From positions 868,001 to 932,000 of the forward strand of contig QKWM01000001.1 of assembly GCA_003248315.1 (NCBI GenBank): a stretch of DNA of 64,000 bases, written 5' to 3'. Numbering within the stretch: position 1 is the first letter of the stretch; every line of letters begins with the position of its first letter. Under the pieces are notes generated by a model, which did not search any database, was not told the DNA's origin, and saw nothing but the letters and a program-made list of their open reading frames with translations. Shown piece by piece: positions 29,041-38,008 of this stretch. Source of the stretch: Streptomyces sp. SW4. GTDB lineage: Bacteria; Actinomycetota; Actinomycetes; Streptomycetales; Streptomycetaceae. Both the position numbers and the translations under genes were made by a program.

Positions 29041-29079
29041 CCTCTCCGCTCGGTCTCCTGCTCAGGACGAGCGGAGAGG
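29041..29079 (-). promoter_or_regulatory. Hairpin that sequesters the EEP gene ribosome-binding site
   Basis: Perfect 12-bp arms lie at 29041-29052 and 29068-29079. In the minus-strand transcript the 3' arm is CGAGCGGAGAGG, so the Shine-Dalgarno GGAGAGG six bases before the ATG is fully paired. An inner TCCT-GAGC-AGGA helix extends it. It could be a translational switch. Confidence 0.55.
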
Positions 29080-29300
29080 GGCTGCGGTTGCCGTGCCGGG
29101 CGGGCGGGACGGCCTTGGCGTCCGTCGCCGAAACCGGCAGTCGGCCGCACCGGCTCTTGACGGGCCCCGGCGCAGTGGCGATCCTGCGTCAGGCACCCAT
29201 TGCGCCGGTCATGACAACTTTGCCACCCGGGGGAGCGGCCTCGAGTCCGGGCGGCCCGGCTCGTCGACCGTGCCATCCCGCCGACCGAGGGACGTGGCCC

Positions 29301-31353
29301 GTGACCAACGCTCGCCCGTACCGCCGACGCACCGGACTCACCGTCGTCTCGCTCCTCCTGCTGCTGGCCGCGGCCCTGGTGCCGGCGCCGAGCGCGGCGG
29401 CGGACGGCGACTGGTGGGACCCGGTCGCGCGCCCGTCGCCGGACTCGGCGATCGGCGTCACCGGCGAGCCGTTCCGGGGCACGAACGCCGACGGCGAGGT
29501 GCGCGGCTTCGTCGACGCGCACAACCACCTGATGTCCAACGAGGCCTTCGGCGGACGGCTGATCTGCGGGAAGACGTTCTCCGAGGCGGGCATCGCCGAC
29601 GCGCTGAAGGACTGTCCGGAGCACTACCCCGACGGTTCGCTCGCGGTCTTCGACTTCATCACGGGCGGCGGGGACGGCCGGCACGACCCGGTCGGCTGGC
29701 CCACCTTCCGGACTGGCCCGCCCACGACTCGCTGACCCACCAGCAGAACTACTACGCCTGGGTGGAGCGGGCCTGGCGCGGCGGCCAGCGGGTCATGGTC
29801 AACGACCTCGTCACCAACGGCGTGATCTGCTCGGTCTACTTCTTCAAGGACCGCGGCTGCGACGAGATGACCTCCATCCGCCTCCAGGCGAAGCTGACGT
29901 ACGACCTCCAGGCCTACGTCGACCGGATGTACGGCGGCCCGGGCAAGGGCTGGTTCCGTGTCGTCACCGACAGCGCGCAGGCCCGCGAGGTGATCGAACA
30001 GGGCAAACTGGCGGTGGTCCTGGGGGTGGAGACCTCCGAGCCGTTCGGCTGCAAGCAGGTCCTGGACGTCCCGCAGTGCGACCGGGAGGACATCGACAAG
30101 GGGCTGGACGAGCTGTACGCGCTGGGCGTGCGCAGCATGTTCCTGTGCCACAAGTTCGACAACGCCCTGTGCGGCGTCCGCTTCGACTCCGGGGCGCTCG
30201 GCACCGCCATCAACGTCGGCCAGTTCCTGTCCACCGGGACCTTCTGGAGGACCGAGAAGTGCACCGGGCCGCAGAGCGACAACCCCATCGGCCTGGTCGC
30301 GGCACCCGGAGCCGAGCGGAAACTGCCCGCCGGCGTGAGCCTCCCTCGTACGACAGCGACGCGCGGTGCAACGTCCGGGGCTGACCGACCTCGGCGAGTA
30401 CGCGGTGCGCGGCATGATGCGGCGCGGCATGATGCTCGAGATCGACCACATGAGCGTCAAGGCCACCGGCCGGGTGCTCGACCTGTTCGAGGCGGAGTCC
30501 TACCCGGCGTGCTGTCCTCGCACAGCTGGATGGACCTGAACTGGACCGAACGCGTCTACGGGCTCGGCGGCTTCGTCGCCCAGTACATGCACGGCTCGGA
30601 GCAGTTCGCCGCCGAGGCCGAGCGCACGGACGCGCTGCGCGAGAAGTACGGCGTGGGCTACGGCTACGGCACCGACATGAACGGGGTCGGCGGCTGGCCG
30701 GCCCCGCGCGGCGCGGACTCCGGGAACCCGGTCAGGTACCCGTTCCGCAGCGCCGACGGCGGCTCCGTCATCGACCGGCAGACCACCGGCGAGCGCACCT
30801 GGGACCTGAACACCGACGGAGCCGCGCACCACGGACTGGTGCCGGACTGGATCGAGGACATCCGCCTCGTCGGCGGCCGGGACGTCGTCGACGACCTCTT
30901 CCGCGGCGCCGAGTCCTACCTCGACACCTGGGGCGCCTCCGAGCGGCACCGGGCCGCCGTGAACCTGGCCGCGGGGCGACGGCCACGGCCGGTTCCACGG
31001 AGTGGAACCCGTTCACGAGCTACGCGGCCGGGCGCGCCGTCGACGGCGACCGCGGCACCCGCTGGGCGAGCGGCTGGAGCGACGAGCAGTGGCTGCGCGT
31101 CGATCTGGGCGCCACCCACCGGGTCGGCCGCGTCACCCTCGACTGGGAGCGCGCATACGGCAGGTCGTACCGGATCGAGGTGTCCGCCGACGGCGAGCGG
31201 TGGCGCACCGTCGGGACCACGACGGCCGGCGACGGCGGCCTGGACACCGTCCGCTTCCCGGCCGGCCCGGCCCGCCACGTCCGCCTGACGTTCCTGGAGC
31301 GCGGCACCGACTGGGGCTACTCGCTCCGCGAGGTCGGCGTCCACGGCCACTGA
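29301..31353 (+). CDS. Secreted metallohydrolase (peptidase M19-like) with C-terminal discoidin domain (frameshifted)
   Basis: About 685 residues. A signal peptide (GLTVVSLLLLLAAALVPAPSAAADG) leads to an amidohydrolase/membrane-dipeptidase-like barrel: GFVDAHNHLMSNEAFGG (metal-binding HxH), KLAVVLGVETSEPFGC, LGVRSMFLCHKFDNALCG, GMMLEIDHMSVKATGRVLDL, LSSHSWMDLNW and YGYGTDMNGVGG. The last 130 residues form an F5/8-type carbohydrate-binding (discoidin) module with FTSYAAGRAVDGDRGTRWASGW and WLRVDLGATHRVGRVTLDWE. About five frame changes break it. GTG 29301 fits the signal peptide. The substrate is unknown; it probably acts at a polysaccharide surface. Confidence 0.8.
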
Positions 31354-31510
31354 CCCCGCACCGGCGCGCCACGCCCCCCCCGGCCTTCCTGCGCGTCCCT
31401 TCTCCCTGCGCGCCGGATCTCTCCCGGTGGGTGCCGTCAGGGCCCGGGGGTAGTCGGTCCGGTGGAGGCCGCTACCGCGGGCCCGCGCCGGAGGCGGGAG
31501 GTGCCGGGAG

Positions 31511-32663
31511 ATGGACGCGAACCGGGAGCGCGGCGGGCGGCGCGAGGACACCGTGACGCTGTTCCTGTGCGGTGACGTCATGCTCGGCCGCGGCGTCGAC
31601 CAGATCCTCGCCCACCCCGGGACCCGGAGCTGCGGGAGGAGTGGGTGCGGGACGCCCGCTGCTACGTGGAGCTGGCGGAGCGGTCAGGAGGACCGGTCCC
31701 CGCACCGGCCGGCCCGGACTGGCCGTGGGGCGAGGCCCTGGAGGTGCTGGAGCGGGCCGCACCGGACGTGCGGATCCTGAACCTGGAGACGGCGGTCACC
31801 GCGGACGGCGACTTCGCGGCCGGCAAGGCGGTCCACTACCGGATGCATCCGGCCAACCTGCCGGCGCTCACCGTGGCCCGCCCGGACGTGTGCGTGCTGG
31901 CCAACAACCACGTCCTGGACTTCGGGCGCGGGGCCTGGCCGAGACCCTCGACGTCCTCGCGGGGGCGCGGCTGCGGGTGGCCGGGGCCGGCCGTGACGCC
32001 GAGGCCGCGCACGCCCGGCCGTGGTGCCCGTCGGCCGGCACGGCCGTGTCCTCGTCTTCGCCCTCGGCACGGCGTCCAGCGGCATCCCGCCGAGCTGGGC
32101 GGCGACCGGCCGGCAGTCCGGGGTCGCCTACCTGCCCGAGCCGACGGACGCCGCCGCCGAGGCCCTGCTCCGACGCGTACGGCGGGCCCGGCGGCCGGGG
32201 ACGTCGTGGTGGTCTCCGTCCACTGGGGCTCCAACTGGGGCCACCGCGTGCCCGCCGGCCACGTCCGCTTCGCCCACGCCCTGGTGGAGGGCGGCGTCGA
32301 CGTCGTCCACGGACACTCCTCCCACCACCCCCGCCCGTCGAGGTGCACGGCGGCCGGCTGATCCTGTACGGCTGCGGCGACTTCATCGACGACTACGAGG
32401 GCATCTCCGGCTACGAGGAGTACCGCGCCGACCTCCGCCTCGCCCACCTGGTCACCGTGGAGGCCGCGACCGGCCGGCTCGCCGGGCTGCGGATGGTGCC
32501 GTTCACCGTCCGCCGGATGCGCCTGGAGCGCGCGCCGGACGAGGACCGCGCGTGGCTCCGGGCGACGCTCGACCGGATCAGCGCCGGCGTGGACGTGGTG
32601 CCCCTGCCCGGCGGAGCGCTCGGCGTCGCCGCCCGCGCGCGGACCGACCAGGCAGGCCGATAA
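31511..32663 (+). CDS. CapA-family (PgsA-like) metallophosphatase-fold protein (frameshifted)
   Basis: About 385 residues. The family opening VTLFLCGDVMLGRGVDQIL carries the GDVMLGR metal motif. NLETAVTADGDF, VCVLANNHVLDFG, VVVSVHWGSNWGHRVP, VDVVHGHSSHHPPPVEVHGGRLILYGCGDFIDDYEG complete the calcineurin-like metal site. CapA proteins are tied to poly-gamma-glutamate or surface polymer export, but many soluble forms have unknown substrates; no signal peptide is visible here. Five or six frame changes occur between 31620 and 32335. ATG 31511 is preceded by GGGAG. Confidence 0.88.
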
Positions 32664-32668
32664 GTGCG

Positions 32669-32682
32669 GTGATGCAGATCAC
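32669..32682. promoter_or_regulatory. CRP/FNR-type inverted repeat GTGA-N6-TCAC
   Basis: GTGATGCAGATCAC begins 5 bases after the capA-like stop codon and 221 bases before the APC permease start. The half-site sequence and six-base spacer match the CRP/FNR pattern. Function is inferred. Confidence 0.4.
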
Positions 32683-32763
32683 ACGGGAAGCCGGGAACCG
32701 CGCAAAACGGACTCCGCTGCGATTACCGAATATCGGACGTCGATCGTTCACCCTTTGGAAACC

Positions 32764-32880
32764 CGGATGCTGCTCCCTGGAGAGCCTTCGGAATGAAGGC
32801 GACCAGGGGTTGTTGACCGTTGAAGCAGGGGCTTCAGTCGGTGGTGTGGGGTTACCTCCAGGAACCGCCACCACGGAAAC
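32764..32880 (+). ncRNA. Candidate structured leader RNA of the APC permease gene
   Basis: Three successive hairpins lie in an unusually A/T-rich gap. First is a two-tier stem, 32775-32780 with 32803-32808 enclosing 32784-32789 with 32795-32800. Second is TGAAGC/GCTTCA at 32821-32836. Third is GTGGTG/CACCAC (32841-32846 with 32869-32874) enclosing GGTT/AACC. No open reading frame is plausible here. It does not match a riboswitch core I know. The class is unassigned. Confidence 0.4.
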
Positions 32881-32902
32881 CGCAGGATTTAACGTCTCGT
32901 TC

Positions 32903-34461
32903 ATGACGCAGCTCGACGTACGGCTTCAGGCCACCGACAAGGACGACGGGGCTTCCGCGGAGGGAATCCGGCAGAAGGGCCTCAGCGGCAATTCCGTGGG
33001 CCTGCTGGGCAGTGCGGTCATCGGAGTCTCCACCGTCGCACCCGTCTACTGCCTGACCTCGACGCTCGGCTCGACCGCCGGAGAGGTCGGCCTGCAGATG
33101 CCGGCCGTGTTCCTCGCGGGCTTCCTGCCGATGCTGCTGGTCGCCTTCGCCTACCGCGAGCTGAACCGGGCGATGCCCGACTGCGGCACCTCGTTCACCT
33201 GGACGGTCAAGGCGTTCGGGCCCCGCGTGGGCTGGATGTGCGGCTGGGGCCTGGTGATCGCCACGATCATCGTGCTGTCGAACCTCGCCGGCGTGGCCAC
33301 CTCCTACTTCTGGCTCCTCGCGGGCGAGATCACCGGCAGCGACTCGGTGGCCGCGCTCGACGGGAACAAGGCCGTGCACATCGTGACCTGCCTGGCCCTC
33401 ATCGCGATCGCCACGGTGGTCAGCTACCGCGGCATGACCGCGACCAAGGGCCTGCAGTACGCGCTGGTCGGCCTCCAGCTGGTGGTCCTCGCCGTCTTCG
33501 TCGCCATGGCCTTCTCCAAGGCCGGCAGCGCCGGCTTCCCGACCGGCGTCGACTTCTCCTGGTCCTGGCTGAACCCGTTCGCGGTCCAGTCGTTCGCCGC
33601 CTTCACGGCCGGACTCTCGCTGTCGATCTTCATGTACTGGGGCTGGGACGCCTGTCTGACGGCCAACGAGGAGACCAGCGGCAGCGGCAGCACCCCGGCC
33701 GCGCGGCGCTCGTCGCCATGATCGTGCTCGTCGGCTCCTACCTCGCCACCGGCGTCGCCGCCCAGATGGTCGTCGGCTCCGGTGACCAGGGCCTCGGCCT
33801 CGCCAACCCCGACACCTCCGACAACGTCTTCGCCGCCCTCGCCGGCCCGGTGATGGGCCCGGCCCTCGGCGTCCTGCTGTTCGTCGCCGTCCTGGCCTCG
33901 GCCGCGGCCAGCCTCCAGACCACGTTCATCCCCGTCGCCCGCACCGTCCTGGCCATGTCGGCCTACGAGGCCCTGCCCGCCTCCTACGCCCGGGTGCACC
34001 CGCGCTTTCGCACCCCCGGCCGCGCCACGGTGACCGCCGGCGTCGCCACCGGCGTCTTCTACACCGTGATGACGCTGGTCAGCGAGCACGTCCTGGTCGA
34101 CACGATCTACGCCCTCGGCCTGATGATCTGCTTCTACTACGCCCTGACGGCCTTCGCCTGCGCCTGGTACTTCCGCGCGGACCTGCGCAGGTCCGGCCGC
34201 GACCTGATGTTCAAGGGCGTGTTCCCGGTGCTCGGCGGAGTGCTGCTGGCGGCCGTCTTCGCCAAGACGCTCGTCGACATGTGGGACCCCGCCTACGGCA
34301 GCGGCTCCTCCGTCTTCGGCGTCGGCTCGGTCTTCGTGATCGGCGTCGGCCTGCTCGCCCTCGGCCTGGTCATCATGACCGTGATGCGCCGCCGCAGCCC
34401 GGCCTTCTTCCGCGGCGAGGTGCTGACGAAGTCCACCCCCGCCCTGATCGCCGAGGACTGA
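32903..34461 (+). CDS. APC-superfamily amino acid/amine permease (one frameshift)
   Basis: About 520 residues and 12 helices. The first helix reads GLLGSAVIGVSTVAPVYCLTSTLGSTAG, with the glycine-rich unwound substrate site of APC carriers. AYRELNRAMPDCGTSFTWTVKAFGPRVGWMCGWGLV follows, then FMYWGWDACLTANEETSGSG. The extended hydrophobic core and hydrophilic ends are typical. A single base is lost near 33705. ATG 32903 opens MTQLDVRLQATD; an AGGA lies about 16 bases upstream, so the ribosome site is weak. The long structured leader upstream suggests ligand- or attenuation-based control. The substrate is unknown. Confidence 0.88.
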
Positions 34462-34552
34462 GCCGCCCAGCGCTCCACGGGGCGCCGGCGGGGCCGGCCG
34501 CGGACGGGAAAACCCGTTGCGGCAGGCCCCCCGGCGCCCCGACGCTTTCCCC

Positions 34553-35500
34553 ATGTCCCACGCCCTGCTGCGCCCGGCCACGCTCCGCGACGCGCCCGCC
34601 ATCACCACGCTGCTCAACGAGATCGACCGGATCGAGACGGGCCGCCCGGACACCGACCAGCATCGGGTCGAGGCCGACCTGAAGCACCCCGAGACCGACC
34701 TCGCCCGCGACTCCTGGCTCGCCTTCGACCCCGACGGCGCACTCGTCGCCTACGGGCTGCTGTGGGACGCCTCGGGCGACGGCGGACAGGGCGGCGAACG
34801 CGTCGACATGGACCACTACGTCCTGCCCGGCCACCAGGAGACCGGACTGCGGCTGCTCACCGCGATGGAGGCCCGCGCGCGGGACATGGCCCGCGGCAAC
34901 GGAGCCGACCGGGCCGTCGTCCACCTGCACCTCAACTCCCGGCCCACGACCGACACCACCCTGCTCACCTCGCGGGGCTGGCGGACCGTACGCCGCTACC
35001 ACGTCCTGGAGCGGGCGCTGGACCCGGCGCGGGACCGGGACCCGACGGTCCCCGCGGACCTCCGCATACGGGCGTGCGGCACCGAGGAGGACCGTCTGCG
35101 GGTGCACGAGCTGTACCAGGCGTCCTTCGCCGGCCACTTCGACTTCGTGCCGCGCGACTACGAACGGTGGCTGCGGGACGTCCGCGCCGCCGACCTGGAC
35201 TGGTCGCTGGTGTGGATCGCCGCCACCGCGGAGCTGGGGGACTGCGGCTTCCTGATCGCCCGGGACGCCCGGGAGAACAGGGGCTGGATCCGCAACGTCG
35301 GCGTGCTGCCGCAGGCCCGCGGCCGGGGCCTGGGCGGCCACCTGCTCCGGCACGCCTTCGCCGGCCTCGCCGCGCGCGGCCTGGACACGGTGGGGCTGGG
35401 CGTCGACACGGCGAACGCGACGGGCGCACCGCGCCTGTACGCCCGCAACGGCATGGAGGTCCGGTACGCCGTGGACACCTGGGAAGCCGTCCTCGCCTGA
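34553..35500 (+). CDS. GNAT N-acetyltransferase, tandem two-domain
   Basis: An intact 315-residue protein. The N-terminal GNAT-like half (LLRPATLRDAPAITTLLNEID; LPGHQETGLRLLTAMEARARDMA) is followed by a complete C-terminal GNAT domain. That domain has RIRACGTEEDRLRVHELYQASF, the acetyl-CoA motif VGVLPQARGRGLGGHLLRHAF, and VGLGVDTANATGAPRLYARNGMEV. The two-domain layout resembles mycothiol synthase MshD and related antibiotic acetyltransferases, but the residues defining MshD are not evident. ATG 34553 opens MSHALLRPATL. The substrate is unknown. Confidence 0.9.
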   Translation: MSHALLRPATLRDAPAITTLLNEIDRIETGRPDTDQHRVEADLKHPETDLARDSWLAFDPDGALVAYGLLWDASGDGGQGGERVDMDHYVLPGHQETGLRLLTAMEARARDMARGNGADRAVVHLHLNSRPTTDTTLLTSRGWRTVRRYHVLERALDPARDRDPTVPADLRIRACGTEEDRLRVHELYQASFAGHFDFVPRDYERWLRDVRAADLDWSLVWIAATAELGDCGFLIARDARENRGWIRNVGVLPQARGRGLGGHLLRHAFAGLAARGLDTVGLGVDTANATGAPRLYARNGMEVRYAVDTWEAVLA

Positions 35501-35556
35501 GTCCCGCCCCCGGCGGTGACCGGAGGCGACGGCCGGACCGGCGGGACGACGCGCGC

Positions 35557-35588
35557 CGGGCCGCGGGAGACAGGGCTCCCACGGCCCG
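35557..35588. terminator. Hairpin terminator between convergent genes
   Basis: Arms at 35557-35569 and 35576-35588 pair over 13 bp with one mismatch, around a 6-base loop. It lies between the GNAT gene (stop 35500) and the small secreted gene on the other strand (stop 35603), and can serve both. Confidence 0.65.
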
Positions 35589-35602
35589 GAGGGCAGGAGT
35601 GG

Positions 35603-35884
35603 TCAGGAACCGCAGATGCGCTGGGCCTGGGAGGCCGTCCGGTCCCGGTCGGCCTTCGCGTCGGCCAGGGCCTGCCGTTCGGCGGTGCCCGGGTGGCCGC
35701 CCTGGGCGACCAGGTCCTTGTACCACTTCAGCCAGGACTCGTAGTCCTTCTGCGTCTTCTCCGCTACCGCGACCGCCTTGGCGCAGTCGCCCGGTGAGAC
35801 GGCCGGTGCGGCCTGGGCCGCGGTGGGGAGGGACAGGGCCGCCGCGGCGGCGGCCGCGCCGGCGAGCATCCGTACAGACTTCAT
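35603..35884 (-). CDS. Small secreted protein with one disulfide pair
   Basis: An intact 93-residue protein with signal peptide MKSVRMLAGAAAAAAALSLPTAAQA. The mature part is helical (GDCAKAVAVAEKTQKDYESWLKWYKDLVAQGGHPGTAERQALADAKADRDRTASQAQRIC). One cysteine sits near each end, suggesting a disulfide that closes a helical hairpin. ATG 35884 has a GGAGG seven bases upstream. No known family is recognised. The next gene upstream on the same strand is also a small secreted protein, so they may be co-expressed. Confidence 0.75.
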   Translation of the reverse strand: MKSVRMLAGAAAAAAALSLPTAAQAAPAVSPGDCAKAVAVAEKTQKDYESWLKWYKDLVAQGGHPGTAERQALADAKADRDRTASQAQRICGS

Positions 35885-35909
35885 GTGACACCTCCGGACG
35901 GAACGTCTC

Positions 35910-36265
35910 CTACGACGTGAGCGTGACCCAGCGGCTCGGGTCCGCGGCCGCCACGCACCTCTCGTACGGGTTCGGATCGCCTTGCTGCTCCCGGCACGTC
36001 CAGGCCGTTCCGCCGGCCCGGACGGTGACCGTCGTCCCGGTCGCGCCGCGCGCCTTCTGCGTGTAGGCTCCGGCGACCTGCAACGCGGTGGCGCAGGGCG
36101 TCGCCCTGTCGGCCGACACGGCGAGCCCCGAGGCGCCGTCCGTCCCGCAGACCCTGCCGGGCGCCGCCGACGCGTCCCGCCGGTGGAGAGCGTCGTCAGG
36201 AGCGTGAGTCCCAGTGCTGCGGCGGTGACCAGGCCTGCTCTCGCGGTTGTCGTGAACGTCTGCAT
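35910..36265 (-). CDS. Small secreted protein, subtilisin-inhibitor-like in size (one frameshift)
   Basis: About 118 residues. The signal peptide is MQTFTTTARAGLVTAAALGLTLLTTLS. The mature part reads GRVCGTDGASGLAVSADRATPCATALQVAGAYTQ, then VTVRAGGTAWTCREQQGDPNPYERCVAAADPSRWVTLTS, with four cysteines likely forming two disulfides. A single base is missing near 36180, after the signal peptide. The layout recalls other small extracellular Streptomyces proteins of unknown role. It is not a confident match to subtilisin inhibitors, which have a different core. It lies 26 bases upstream of the other small secreted gene. Confidence 0.65.
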
Positions 36266-36421
36266 GCGTGGGCCTCCTTCCGGACACACCTCCACCACCA
36301 TCACCCACCCGGCCCCGCCCTGCCACTCGGCGACGGCACCCGCCCGGCGGTCCGGCGCGACGGGGTCCGAAGGGCGCCCGCAGTCCGTCCCTCGCGATGC
36401 TGCCCGAGCGGTGATGGGGCG

Positions 36422-37977
36422 TCACTTTCCTTTCCGGCGGCGTCGGTTCACGCTCCCGGCCGCCGTCCGGGCGATGTTGCGGGCCATGCCGCCGAACACG
36501 ACGGCGTGGAACGGGGAGACCGACCACCAGTAGGCGTGCCCGAGCAGGCCGCGCGGATGGAACAGGGCGCGCTGCCGGTACCATGTGCGCCCCTCGTCGT
36601 CCCGCTCGACGTACATCTCCAGCCAGGCCAGGCCCGGCAGCCGCATCTCCGCCCGCAGCCGCAGCAGCCGCGCCGGCTCGATCTCCTCCACCCGCCAGAA
36701 GTCCAGGGAGTCGCCGACCCGGAGCCGCTCGGCGTCACGGCGTCCGCGGCGCAGCCCGACACCGCCGACGAAGCGGTCCAGCAGGCCCGGGCGGCCCAGG
36801 CGAGAGGGAAGGAGTACCAGCCGTTGTCACCGCCGATGCCCTCGACCACCCGCCACAGCGCCTGCGGTGACGCGTCCACCGGCACCCGCCGCACGTCCTC
36901 GTACAGGCTGCCGCCCGCCCAGTCCGGGTCGGTGGGCAGCGGGTCGCTGGGCGCGCCCGGCACGGCCGCCGACGACCAGCGCGTGGCCACCTGGGCCTCA
37001 CGGACGCGGCGCAGCGCCAGGGACAGCGCCTCGTCGAACGGCACCGGCCGGCCGGGGAGGTCGGGCACGTATCGGGCGATGTCGTGCTCGTGGCAGACCA
37101 CTTCGTGCCGCAGCGACTCGGTCAGCGGCCGGGCGATGGCGGCCGGCACCGGGGTGACCAGTCCGACCCACTGGCTGGACAGCCCGGGCGTGAGGACCGG
37201 GACCGGCACGACGATCCGCCGCCGCAGTCCGGCGACGGCGGCGTAACGGGCCATCATCTCCCGGTAGGTGAGGACGTCCGGGCCGCCGATGTCGAAGGCC
37301 CGGTCGACGCCGGCCGGCATGGTGGCCGAGCCCACCAGGTAGCGCAGCACGTCCCGCACCGCGACGGGCTGCGTGCGGGTGTGCACCCACGTGGGGGTGA
37401 CCATGACGGGCAGCCGCTCCGTGAGGTAGCGCAGCATCTCGAAGGAGGCCGAGCCGGAGCCGATGACGACCGCCGCCCGCAGCACCGTGGCGGGCACGGG
37501 GCCGTCGAGGAAGATCCGCCCGACCTCCGCGCGGGAGCGCAGATGCGGGGAGAGCGACTCCTCCGGCACGCCCCTCGGGGTGAGCCCGCCGAGATAGACG
37601 ATCCGCCGTACGCCGGCGGCGGCCGCCTGCTCGGCGAAGATCCGGGCCGCCCGGCGGTCGGTCTCCTCGAAACCGGAGCCGGACCCGAGGGCGTGCACCA
37701 GGTAGTAGGCCACGTCGACACCGCGCAGCGCCGCGGCCACCGCCCCGGCGTCCGTGACGTCCCCGCCCACCACCTCGGCGTCCGCCGCCCAGGGGTGGTC
37801 CCGGAGCTTGGCCGGGGTACGGGCCAGGCAGCGCACCCGGTGGCCTGCGTCCAGCAGTTCGGGCACCAGGCGCCCGCCGATGTACCCGGAGGCACCGGTG
37901 ACCAGACAGCGCAGCCGTGCGGCGCCGTCCCGCGGCCCCCGGGTGCCGGCCTCCTGCGACCGCGCGTCCGTGCTCAC
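36422..37977 (-). CDS. NAD(P)-binding SDR protein with DUF2867 C-terminal domain (frameshifted)
   Basis: About 515 residues. The Rossmann part opens RCLVTGASGYIGGRLVPELLDAGHRVRCLARTPAKL, continues GDVTDAGAVAAALRGVDVAYYLVHALGSG, and ends with TYREMMARYAAVAGLRRR. The C-terminal 170 residues are DUF2867-like: YEDVRRVPVDASPQALWRVVEGIGGDNGWYS, then DSLDFWRVEEIEPARLLRLRAEMRLPGLAWLEMYVE. This fusion is known in actinobacterial proteins of unknown activity. GTG 37977 has AAAGGAC upstream. At least one frame change occurs near 36780. It is not an obvious operon partner of the MMPL gene. Confidence 0.85.
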
Positions 37978-38008
37978 CGTCCCGTGTCCTTTCGTCACCC
38001 CCGGTCCG

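Noticed and set aside
32764..32880. Known riboswitch class (M-box, glycine, ykkC guanidine, ydaO c-di-AMP, glnA)
   Set aside because: Hairpins are present but the conserved core sequences of these classes are not. I left it as an unassigned leader.
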